NCBI RefSeq assembly: GCF_009389715.1 | Contig: NW_024067677.1 | Location: 496,001-560,000 of the forward strand | Source of the DNA: Phoenix dactylifera | Taxonomy: Eukaryota > Streptophyta > Magnoliopsida > Arecales > Arecaceae | Reading direction: 5' to 3' | DNA: 64,000 nt | Part shown: piece by piece, positions 45,527 through 57,800 of the stretch | How positions within the stretch are numbered: the stretch's first letter is position 1 | How the letters are laid out: every line of letters starts with the position of its first letter | Program-made: the position numbers and the translations under genes | The notes under the pieces: model-generated | What the model was told of the DNA's origin: nothing | The model's database searches: none | What the model saw: only the letters and a program-made list of their open reading frames with translations

Positions 45527-48500
45527 TGTAGTAAAATAATAGATGGAGAGAAGGAAGAACTTATCAGTTGAGGCGTGATTTCACTGTCTTTAAGAATAGA
45601 TCGCACCCCTCGGAGAATGAATCTCGGTGTAGCAGGTAATGGCGGCCTATCCTCCAGGATACAACAACTGGATCACTCCAAGCGCACACTCGCAGATGCA
45701 GTGATCTTGTTGAACAGCCCAGAAGCGCTCAGAAAAACAAAACAGAGGAGAGTATTCTCTCGGGAACATAGAAAAGAGAGAGAGAGAGGCTTTCGGAAAC
45801 CAGAGAGAGGATTTTGATTAGATATCTCTATCGGATCTGATAGGGTTTAAAAAGAAAGGAAGAGGCGTATTTAAAAGACACATCGTTTTAACGGCAAAAA
45901 GAAACCTGACTCAAGCCCACACCCCGGGGGGGTCCCCTCCTGCGTGTGATAATCGAGCGCGACGCGCCCGATTAAACGTTTCCAGATCGGATTCGCCAAT
46001 TTTGGCTTGGACCTCCATTGGGCTTATGCGCGCGTGGGCTACTTTCTTTCTTTGCTTCACCAAGTTAAAAGGTTGAATACTATATAAAGATCTTTTGAGT
46101 TTTATTCCTTTCCAATGTGGGACTAAAGAAAGTACACTAGACAAAAACACAAAAGACAAAGAAGGGCAGACTCGGAATTTTGAAATATTCCAACAATCCC
46201 CCACATATTTTAAAATTCAATAATAAGTTAACGAGCGCGAGAGTTCAATGCATCAAATTGGTGTCTTTGAGACTATGAACCATTTTTAGGACTAGTAAGT
46301 ATGACTTACATAACTTTTGGTGAAACATGAAATTTCTATGAACCAAAAGTCCTTTATGTAAATCAGTGACTCATAGCCCACATTGACCTCTCAAGTTCTG
46401 GGCTTGTTCTAAACGGGTTGGTGCAAATAGGCCATGCACCTTATCTGGATATTCATGAGTGCTTTAGAGAACTGCCTAATTCTCATAGGAAGCGGCCCCA
46501 CTCCCACACCCATATAGGTGGATCCATCAAGTGTATACTGCAGGTAGACACACCATCCTAAAGGACTATGGTATCCATTAAGAGCTTTACCTCATCCTTA
46601 TCTACTGCAGTTTGCACTATCTACACCATAGGGATGGATTTTCAAAATTAAATATGATAGTGTACTCACAGTCAACTAGCGACTTGTTATTACCCATATG
46701 AACATGCTTCATGGGATCTCCAATCACACATGTTGAGTTTCTGTCGTTATTGACTTTGATATAGGCATTAGTCCCATCCCCCTCGATGTTTCACTCACTA
46801 GTTTTCTACCTAGTGGTTTTGTCAAAGGATCGGCCAAATTCAACTCTGACTTTACAAACTCAAGAGATATAATCCCATCATCAAGCAGCTGCCTTACAAT
46901 ATTATGTCTCAACCTTATGTGTCTATTCTTTCCATTATAAACTTTATTCTTAGCTCGATATATAGCAGCTTGGTTATCACAAAGAATAGACACAGAAGGT
47001 GTTGGTTTATTCCATAATGGAATATCTTCCACAAGATTTCTAAGCCATTCAGCTTCAGAACCTGCCTTTTCTAAGGCAATAAACTCGGACTCCATCGTAG
47101 ACCGAGCGATGCATGTTTGCTTGGATGATTTCCAAGATACTGCACCCCCACCAAGAGTAAAGATATATCCACTTGTGGATTTCATCTCATCTGAATCAGA
47201 GATCCAATTTGCATCACTATACCCTTCTAGTACAGCTGGAAATCTACGATATAACAAACCATAATTAATGGTTCCTTTCAAGTACCTTAGTACTCTATGA
47301 ACAGCACTCCAATGATCCTTACTAGGATTATGAGTATATCTACTTAATCTTCCTACTGCATAAGCAATATCAGGACGAGTGCGAGCAATGATGCGAGCAT
47401 ATTCTATTTGTAAAATACCATTTTCTTTATTTTTCCTTAAATGTATACTAGCATCATATGGAGTAGATACGGGTTTACTATCATAATGCTCAAATTTTCT
47501 TAAAATTTTCTCAATATAGTGTTCTTGTGATAGCATAAGTCCATTAGAACTTCTTGTTATTTTAATCCCAAGAATTACATCTGCTTCACCCATATCTTTC
47601 ATATCAAAATTTGAAGCTAAAAATTTCTTAGTATCTATAACTATATTCAAATCAGTTCCCATTATAAGCATATCATCAACATACAAACATATGATCACAA
47701 CAACATTATTAACAACCTTACTATAAACACACTTATCAGCCTCATTAATTAGAAAGCCATTAGATACCAATACTTTATCAAATTTTTCATGCCATTGTTT
47801 AGGTGCTTGTTTTAATCCATATAAGGATTTTACTAATTTACAAACTTTGTGCTCATTACCAGGAACAACACAACCTTCAGGTTGTTCCATGTAATTTCTT
47901 CATCTAATTCTCTATTCAAGAATGCAGTTTTTACATCCATTTGGTGAATTACTAAATTATGAATGGATGCTAATGCAATGAGTACTCTAATAGATGAAAT
48001 TCTAGAAACTGGTGCAAAGGTGTCAAAATAATCAATATCTTTTCTTTGTGAGTATCCTTTTGCTACTAATCTTGCTTTAAACTTATCAATTGAATTATCT
48101 GGTTTTAACTTTCTTTTAAAAATCCACTTACAACCAATTGATTTAGCACCTGGAGGCAAATCAACTAAGGTCCATATATGATTAGACATAATAGACTCTA
48201 TTTCATTATTAATAGCCTCCTTCCAAAAAGGTGTATCAGCTGAAGTTATTGCTTCTTTATAAGTTTGAGGTTCATTATCAACAAGAAAAGTGTAAAAATC
48301 ATTTCTAAAATTTTTCTCTTTTCTAGTTCTTTTACTTCTTCTTAAATCAATTTCATAATTTTCATGTGCCTCCTTTTCTTGTTTATTATGAGGCAGAGAG
48401 TCAATTTTTTCTTTACCTAGTTTCATAGGAAAGATATGTTCAAAGAAATCAGCATTTTTAGATTCTACTATAGTGTTGGGTTCCATAATATTAGATTCAC

Positions 48501-51149
48501 ATTTTAATACCAAGAATCTATAAGCAGCACTATTTAATGCATAACCAATAAATAAGCAATCAAAGGTTTTAGGTCCCAACTTTCTTTTCTTTGGTTCAGG
48601 TAATAGAACTTTGGCCAAACACCCCCACACTTTAAGATATGTAAGGTTAGGTACATGACCTTCCCATAACTCATAGGGTGTCTTACCAATTTTCTTATAA
48701 GGTATTCTATTTTGAATGTGACAAGCAGAGAGAATAGCTTCCCCCCACAAATAAAGAGGTACTCCTGAGCTTATTAACATAGCATTCATCATTTCTTTTA
48801 GAGTTCTATTTTTACGTTCAGCAACTCCATTAGATTCAGAAGAATATGGTGGGGTAATCTCATGGATTATACCTTTATCTTCACAAAATTTATTGAAGAG
48901 ATTATACTCATATTCTCCTCCTCTATCAGTCCTTATTCTTTTAATTTTTTTATTAAATTTATTTTCTACTTCAGTAACATATTGCTAAAATTTTTCAAAA
49001 GTTTCATCTTTAGTCCTAAGTAGATATACCTTAGTGTATTTAGAATAATCATCAATAAAAGTTATGTAAAATCTTTTTCCTCCTCTAGTTGGAGTGTTTT
49101 GCAAATCTCCTAAATCAGAATGTATTAATCCAAGTAATTCAGTTTCTCTTTCTATTGACTTATGACTCTTTTTAGTAGATTTAGATTCTACACACACTTC
49201 ACATTTATCATTCACATTTTATTTAACAAGCCTAGGTCTTTCATTTTCTTGATATAAGAAAAATTAACATGTCCTAATCTACCATGCCATACATCAACAG
49301 AATCAATCAAATAAGCAAAAGATGATGCATTTTCATTCATAGTTTCGGTTACATTCAAGACAAATAAACCCTGGTTACAATAACCCTTCCCAATGAAAAC
49401 ATTGTTCTTAGTCATTACAATTTTATCAGACTCAAAATATACTTTAATTCCAGCCTTTCCTAATAAAGATACAGATACTAAGTTCCAACGGATATTAGGA
49501 ACATGCAGCACATCATTCAGGGAAAGGACTTTTCCTGATGTTAGCTTGAGGAGTACTTTTCCTTTGCCAACCACTGGCGAGGGTCTCGAATCACCCATGA
49601 ACACTTGTTCTTCGCCTTCATTTAATGGAGTGTAGGAAGTAAATACACTCCTATTGCCACAAATATGTCTGGTAGCCCCAGAGTCTACCACCCAGTCCTT
49701 TGCTGCCATAACCATGTTGGTTTCAGACACAACTGCTGCAATAATATCTATCTCTACCAAGTTAGCATTTGGTTTAGCAGATATATCATTCCTTTTTCTA
49801 AACTTGCATTGATTAGCATAATGTCCAGGTTTTCCACAAACAAAACAAGTTCCTTTTCTTTTAAAACTAAGACCTTGGAACTTAGGTTTCTTATCATTTT
49901 TGAGATAAGGCTTCTTGGACTTTGAACGAGACCCACCTGGTTTGCTGACTATTACATTGGCTTTGGAAGTCATTTCCTTGGCCAATTGTTCTCGGTCTCT
50001 GACTCGATTTTGTTCTTCAATTCTAATATGAACAATAACATCTTCAAGACTCATATGTTTTCTTTTGTGCTTTATGCTGTTTTTATAATTTTTCCAAGAC
50101 TCAGGTAATTTTTCAATCAGACAGCCGGCTAGGAAAACTTCTTGAAGTATTATGTCTTCATTTTTAAGATCAGTGACTAGCCTATGAAAATTATGGATTT
50201 GTGATGACACATCCCTATCCTCAGACATTTGAAAGTGCAGAAAATTTCCTATAGCATATTTTTGTACTCCAGCATCTTCTAACACATATTTTTTATTCAG
50301 ATTCTCCCAAATTTCTGCAGCTTCTTTGTATGAACAGTAGACATCAAAAAGTTCATTGGACAGTGTACTCAGAATTGTGTGCCTATAGATTTTATTTCCA
50401 TGTTCCCACTCTTTGAATTTAGTGTCAAAATCTTCAGACCCTTCATCGATTTTGACTGATTTAAATACCGAGCAAAATTAAGCATATCCAATGCAGAATA
50501 AACACGTTCTTGCCATATCTTAAAATACATACCATTGAAACTCTCAATTTTAGAAATATCAGGAATTGATCTAGCAGTAATCATAGCAGAATCCATGTCG
50601 ATCTATTCTTAAGATTGTAGTAAAATAATAGATGGAGAGAAAGGAACACAGAAAACAGAGAGAGAGAGAGAGAGAGGCTTTCGGGAACCAGAGAGAGGAT
50701 TTTGATTAGATATCTCTATCGGATCTGATAGGGTTTAAAAAGAAAGGAAGAGGCGTATTTAAAAGACACGTCGTTTTACCAAAGAGGTGTTTTTAAAAAA
50801 CGCGACGTTTTATCAAGAGATAAAATAAAACAATTCAAAAAATAAAACGGCAAAAAGAAACCTGACTCAAGCCCACACCCGCGGCGGGGGGGCCTGCGCG
50901 TGATAATCAAGCGCGACGCGCCCGGTTAAACGTTTCCGGATCGGATTCGCCAATTTTGGCTTGGACCTCCATTGGGCTCATGCGCGCGTGGGCTATTTTC
51001 TTTCTTTGCTTCACCAAGTTAAAAGGTTGAATACTATATAAAGATCTTTTGAGTTTTATTCCTTTCCAATGTGGGACTAAAAAAAGTACACTAGACAAAA
51101 AGACAAAATACAAAGAATGGCAGACTCAGAATTTTGAAATATTCCAACA
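45527..51149 (-). mobile_element. Ty1/copia LTR element (fossil, broken)
   Basis: LTRs are 45527-46195 (669 bp) and 50616-51149 (534 bp), both ending in TGTTGGAATATTTC / CTACA on the minus strand. A polypurine tract TGTGGGGGA adjoins the left LTR. Order on the minus strand is Gag, CCHC knuckle, protease, integrase, reverse transcriptase, RNase H, the copia order. No 5-bp target duplication is visible (ACCTC against TTAAC). The LTRs differ by large blocks: about 210 bp unique to the left and about 65 bp unique to the right. Shared parts differ by several percent, so it is clearly older than the 4278-11891 element. Confidence 0.88.
46724..50596 (-). pseudogene. copia gag-pol remnant
   Basis: Recognisable parts: UBN2-type Gag start (MDSAMITARSIPDI), knuckle CFVCGKPGHYANQC, protease DWVVDSGATRHIC, GAG-pre-integrase WHGRLGHVN, integrase core pieces, reverse transcriptase with [25 protein letters not shown] and YVDDMLI, RNase H with CDNQAAI and a [10 protein letters not shown] motif. 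About five breaks separate them, so no working polyprotein is expected. Lineage within copia not assigned. Confidence 0.85.
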
Positions 51150-51844
51150 TTAACCACTTAAAACGAAATTATAAAACCAAAATTATTGGATAGATTTATT
51201 GAAAGTAGTTCCTCCCATTTTTCCTGAAACTTATCGCATTAACCTGGATAAATCTATTCCCAAAACAAACAGGGCAAACTTGTTTACGAGGTAAGAACTA
51301 AGAGCTTCCTTTTCATAAATTCTACTTGCGAAGCATTGATATCAAATGGGACTTACTGAACAGCTTGCGAACTTGGAAGTGTACTCCAAGATAGACCACA
51401 CTGAGAAATAATTATTTTTTCTTGTTCACTCAATAAGGAAAAGAAGGTCCAATGTTTGTACTACAATAATAATACACTATTTGCAGAAAGACACGATAAT
51501 ATTTATATCAATATGCTTTCCCCCAAAAGAGCCATCACTGACATAAGATACACCTCCCCCCAAATTCAGGGTACTATTCACTAAAGCTGGCCGGTTTCCG
51601 GCAAGCACACACCTAGCGAAAGCCCTACACAACTCTCTTTACAAGATGGAACGATTTGACTTCGGAATGCTAGACACCATTCTCTGTACAGTCACTGCCA
51701 CAGGTCTTGGGCATGACAGCAACGGGGACAGTGTGAGTACTACCAGCCAAAGAGCTAACAAACACAGCATTCCCGTTTCCAACTTTTAAACCCAACCCTA
51801 AAAAATTGCAACAGCAATTTTATTCACAGTTCAAGAGGAGGATC
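51150..51844 (-). other. probable 3' UTR of the kinase gene
   Basis: Sits between the kinase stop codon and the copia LTR. No coding sequence was seen on either strand. Confidence 0.5.
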
Positions 51845-54800
51845 TTAGGGTGTAGAGTTCACCGATATCTCTTGCGACACCGGTGGGCTTTGTGTGTCTT
51901 GATGGGAAGGGATGACAAGCCGCTGCAAGGCCTTCAGGGCAGTTGTCAGCTGTGCAAATGAGGGACGCAAGCTTGGGTCTCTGTTAACAAAAACAATTGA
52001 AGCCACAAGTAAGAACTATATACCAATCGAGCCATTCTGCAATTAGAGGTTAAAGTACCAATAATATATACAGGGCATTATCAAAATGCATGTAGAACTA
52101 GCCAAGGCCATTATCCTAGGGCACATTTAACATCTCAACATCTAGAAATTAGTGGTGATCTGCACTCCTTATCATAATGTTCATATGGCATTCAACCTCA
52201 ATTACAGTAAGCATGGTCTGGTATATGATTCCAACATTAGATAGTTTACTATTTTGGTATATGATTCCAATATTAGATAGTTTACTTTTTAACCACTTAC
52301 GTCTGCCAGCATTGCCTAATAATCGTTGCAACCAGAGGATCAACTTCTTTTGGGATATCAAGCCGTCGGTCCTGGAATCCAACAGCACCAACCACCTGCA
52401 TTGGGTTCATCCCACTCCATGGCATCCTCAGTGTTGCAAGCTCCCATAAGATCACTCCAAAGCTATAGACATCACACCTGTACAAATTTCAGATTTGATT
52501 TATGAGATGTGCAAATAGTTGTCAAAATGGATCATTCCTGTGCAAAATAATAGGAAGAATCATCTATTCTACCATAAATCTACTATGTTAAGTGTCTAAA
52601 TTAAATTTACATGGATATGTCATACAAGTTAAGAAAATGTCGAAGACTTTTCCAAACAGATATTTTCTTAAGTTAAAAATCCAAAATTATCATTTGTTAC
52701 ATAGACCGTAGAGTACCTCTGTTGACATGAAGGTAGCTATCCTTAACCATTTATTTATAAATCATGGTTGTCAAAAGGGATCTTTAATTTCATAATAACC
52801 AATGAAGTAGGTTTATACTGCTTTGCACTATGTACGCATTTATAGTGGACCATATATAACCGTTATATGCATTACAATAATTGTAACAGTGGTACATAAA
52901 TGTTATAGCAGCCATTAGTAATTATATGCCTGTGTTTGTCAGTGTGTGTTTTCATTAGCCCAAGCAGCATTTGTAAGATTGCTGCATAACTATTATACCC
53001 TAGGATAGATATCACATATTATAATAGCAGCAAGGGCTGTTTTAGAAAAGTATACAATGATTTTTAATTAAACATACATTGTTCATTCGAATGTGTTATA
53101 GAAGATCAAAGGATGAACTCAAGGTTCGCCATCTCATACCATACCACGTACTGACACTATAATAGAAGACTGCATACCGATTCGGTACCAGTAAAGTATG
53201 GTACGCTCGGTATAATACGGTATACTTGGTACAGTACGGTACGCTCGGTGTGGTATGATATCGATCGATACGGCGAACCTTGGATGAATCTTTAATTTTA
53301 TTTAGCGAATGAAGTAATTTCAGAGTGCTTTGCACCATGTAGGTGTTTATAACACACCATACTCATACTTCATGCATTACAGTAATTGAAACAGTGGTGC
53401 ATTAAGGGTATACCAACCATTAATGATTGCATGCATGTGTATATGACCATGTGTATTTTTCATTAGAACAAATAGCATTTCTAATATTGCTATATCGCCA
53501 TCATACCCTAGGATATCACATGTTATAACAGTAGCAAGGGCCGTCTTAGGAAAGTATATCACAATTTTTAATTAAATATGCATTGTTTCATCAAACATAT
53601 TATAGAAGATCAAAGGATGTCCATTCCATGCAATTAACAATGTTATAGAAATCATGGTGTCCCTTAACCATCGGTAGCTCCCTAAATCCTCCAAACTCTC
53701 CAATCTAATGCATTGCATCAGCAACATTAATTGTGGCAGTGTTTAGATATCTAGATAATATGCTGCCCCAGCAGCTCAATCAACACTCACAATGTAATCA
53801 AGAGCAAAAATATGAATATGGGCGATGCCCAGTCCATCATGATATCATACCAAGCATTTCATGAACATTTGCCAGGTCAAGATCCTGATTTCAGAAAGAA
53901 TTAAATCGTTGCATGTGCACTTGTAAGTTTGGTATTCAAGAATCATTCAGCTAGGGCCAAAGTTCTAAATTTGGAAGAATTAAAAAAGAATTTTTTGCAT
54001 GTATACCCTCCTATATATATGAAATTGCATGAATACCCTCATAAAATTATTATTTATATGTATATCCTTTCTTTTTTTTCTTTTTTGCATATGTATCCAT
54101 ACCATCTAACGTCGTTAAAAAGTAAACAGCTTAAAACAAAAATGACTAAAATATCCTTATCGGTAGATATGCAAAAAAAAGTTATAAGGATACACATGCA
54201 AATAGCAACTTTATGAGGGTATTCATGCAATTTCTTATATTTAAAAGAGTATACATTCAAAAAATCTATTAAAACAAAAAAATCAAAACTCGACTGGAAC
54301 TTGCTAAGTTTTTTATGATTCAATTGGATCGACAAGTTAAAAAAATATTGAGCTACATTGTCAATTTTCTTTTTTAAGATCATGACTCTGTCAAGTTGGA
54401 ATATTAGGTGATCATTTTGGTAATGCTATTCTCCATTTGATTTTGATATAATTATCATTATTGAATCTATGACATTTATATATTTGTTACGGGGGAACTT
54501 AGCCACCATGCCCCACGTGACCGGCACGCGCGCCCAGGAAGACTACGGCAGCCCGACCCCGAGTCGGCTGCCCCTTGATCCAGCAATCCGACCCCGAGTC
54601 GGCAATCTCTCGACAACAACAGACTGTTCCTCTGAGGCACGCCGCGGCCCCCTGCTCCACTACTCCCTGCAACGGCCGTATCCGGCGCTGCCCCACGATC
54701 TCCTGTAACAGCCGTACAAAGCGGAGCTCCACTATGCCCTGCCATGGCTGTACCCAGCGCTGCCCCACGACGCCCTGTAACGGCCATGTCAGTGGCAGCC

Positions 54801-57800
54801 CCATCGTGCCACACGATGACGAATCCCCGGAAAAACCCCCCAGCCTGATATATATGAGGCTGGGGGGGAAGGGGGAGGGTAAGATATATCTTCCAGAGTA
54901 TCATCTCACCTGCTACCTTCTCCTTCTCCTTCTCCTTCGATCTCCTCTGACTTGATCGTCGGAGGGCCCCCACTACCCCGGTGGTGGTGCGAGGCTTGCT
55001 TGCAGGTTTCACGGCGGAGGGCGGAGCGCAACCAAAGCAACTCAAAGGAAACCCCGTTCACACCGCTGTGCCAATCGTTCTCGGTTTGGACCCCCAGCAA
55101 CAATATTCTTCATTATTTTTAAAAGATTAAAGCATATCAAATTTAAATTAATTATAGATGATTAGATTAGTAAAATATTTTTTAGTGATTTGTAAATGTT
55201 TTGCTTATTTTTTAGGTAAGAATTTCGTAAACATGATTCATTCTATAAGAGTTGATAACTTGATATTAACATGAGATCATGTGACATGATAATATTAATC
55301 TTTTTTTGCCATATTTTTTAATTCAAAACAACTAAATTATCTTTACTGAATTTTGATCATTTTTATTGAATTTTTTAAGTCTATACCCTCCTAAATATGC
55401 GTAATTGCATGAATACTCTTGCAAAGTTGTTAATTGCATGTGTATCCTTATAATTTTTTTTTTGCAAGTCAACCTATAAGAATATTTCGGTCATTTCAAA
55501 TTTAAATCATTTATTTTTTAATAGCGTTAGATGGTATGGGTACATAAATAAAAAAGAAAGAAAAAGAAAGATATACATGCAAAATAAATATTTTATGAGG
55601 GTATACATGCAAATGTCAATTTTTGAAGTCTATACCCTCCTAAATATGCGTAATTGCATGAATACTCTTGCAAAGTTGCTATTTGCATGTGTATCCTTAT
55701 TTTTTTTTGCAAGTCAACCAATAAGGGTATTTCGGTCATTTCAAATTTAAATCGTTCATTTTTTAACAGCATTAGATGGTATGGGTACATAAATAAAAAA
55801 GAAAATAAAAAAAAGGTATACATGCAAAATAAGTATTTTATGAGGGTATACATGCAAATGGCAATTTTACGAGGATATTCACATAATTTTGTATATTTTT
55901 GGAGGGTATGGGTACATAAATAAAAAAGAAAGTAAAAAAAAGGTATACATGCAAAATAAGTATTTTATGAGGGTATACATGCAAATGGCAATTTTACGAG
56001 GATATTCACATAATTTTGTATATTTTGGAGGGTATACATGAAAAAAAACCCATTAAAAATTGCAAAAAATTTCAGAAAGATGCGATAAAATTATAAATTT
56101 GAACAAAAATGACAAAAATATTTGCAGATTTATTCATTTGAAGAAAATATAGGAGAAAGAAGAACAAAATATGGTAGTAAAAACACCATCACCACCAATA
56201 ACAATAGCACTACTCTTGAATAAAATGTAAAATATGTGATTTATCAAATAGTTCTTAGTTAATAACCTGAGAATAATATGGAGAATCATTCGACAAAGTG
56301 AAAAAAATAACTAACAATTCAAGCCTTTTCTTTTTTACAATCATTCAAGAAAACTATTACTATCCTTGCTAGCTACCTTTTTTCTCCTTGACACTAACCT
56401 ATATGAGCCTATTAAGCTATACTCGTGACAATTAGACCTGCTATCTTCACATCCTTAAATTTTTGCCATCACTGCTTCTAATTCAATAAGTTATGCTAGC
56501 AATATGACTAATTTATCCTCATGCACATCATCAACCGATTTAAGCCTGAAATAAACAGTTCCCCACTTGAAACCCCATGTGAGAGTAATTCCATCAGCCC
56601 CAGCTAGGGCCTGGTCAGATCATTTTGCTGTGATTTGGGTGGTTGTGGTTCTTGAGCAGTTTTGGCTTGGCTCAGTAGTAGTTGGAGTGTAAATAGGCAT
56701 TGTACATCAATGGATCGTGCAGAAGTGGTTTGGACACACTTGGTTCAAAAGCAGTTCTGGCAAAGTATTTGCCTGGTTTAAGGGCATGGTTCAAAGGTGG
56801 ATACGCTAACCCATTTGTGAAAACCACAAGTCTGTGTTATTAATACCTCAAAGGCACACCTAGCACCTCCAGTCTATCACCTAGTCTAATACATATCACA
56901 TTCTTATTGAGAACTGATAAGTGCTGAATAATTTATAATTTAGTTATCTTTTCATAGCACTTATCAATGTTCTTAAACTAATAAATACATACTTTACCAT
57001 AAAATTGAATAAACATTGAAATAAATTTAAAATATGGTAAGAGGTAAATAATTCTTTTCTCAAAACAGACTTTGAACTTGTCTCTCTCCTGGTTGTAATC
57101 TTTCATATAAGGAGGAGATTGTGTTGACCCGGTTTAGTAACCTGATGGGGTTGTAATCAAGCTAAGGCTATGATTAAATCGGTTTTGGTCCTGATTCGAT
57201 CGTTATAATTAATTATGTATGGGGCAAAAGTTTGATTAACCCTTTTTATTAGGTCACGGTCCGGTTTTTAGTCTTGTCTGGTCGAGTTCGATCTGAAGCA
57301 GCTCAGCAAGAATTAGATTTAAATAACATTGGGCTCAAGAACAATTTCAAGCAAATCAACGATCATGACCCACCTCAAACCCAAAGTCAATTCCCAACCA
57401 ATGCCTTGCGTGCCTTCATATAAAATTTATAATTTTAAAAAAAATAAATAATAATAATAAATAATAAAATAAATAAAAATAAGTTCGGGAAGAATTACTG
57501 GATTCACTGTTCATATGAACAGTATCCCGTGAAAACACTGTTCATATGAACAGTGTTTTTACAAATATATATATATATTTATGTGTATATATATATCAAA
57601 TAATAAATAAATAAATTAATAAATAATATATATATAAGTTCACTGTTTATCTTCTTCTTCTTCTTCCACTGTTTATCTTCTTCCCCCCCTCCCCCGCAGT
57701 GCATCCAAACATTCCGCATTAGCTTCCCGTCGATCCCGCGGCCGTCCACCTTCCACGACGTCCTCCCGTCGATCCCGCGGCCAGCCGTCCGTGATCAGCC

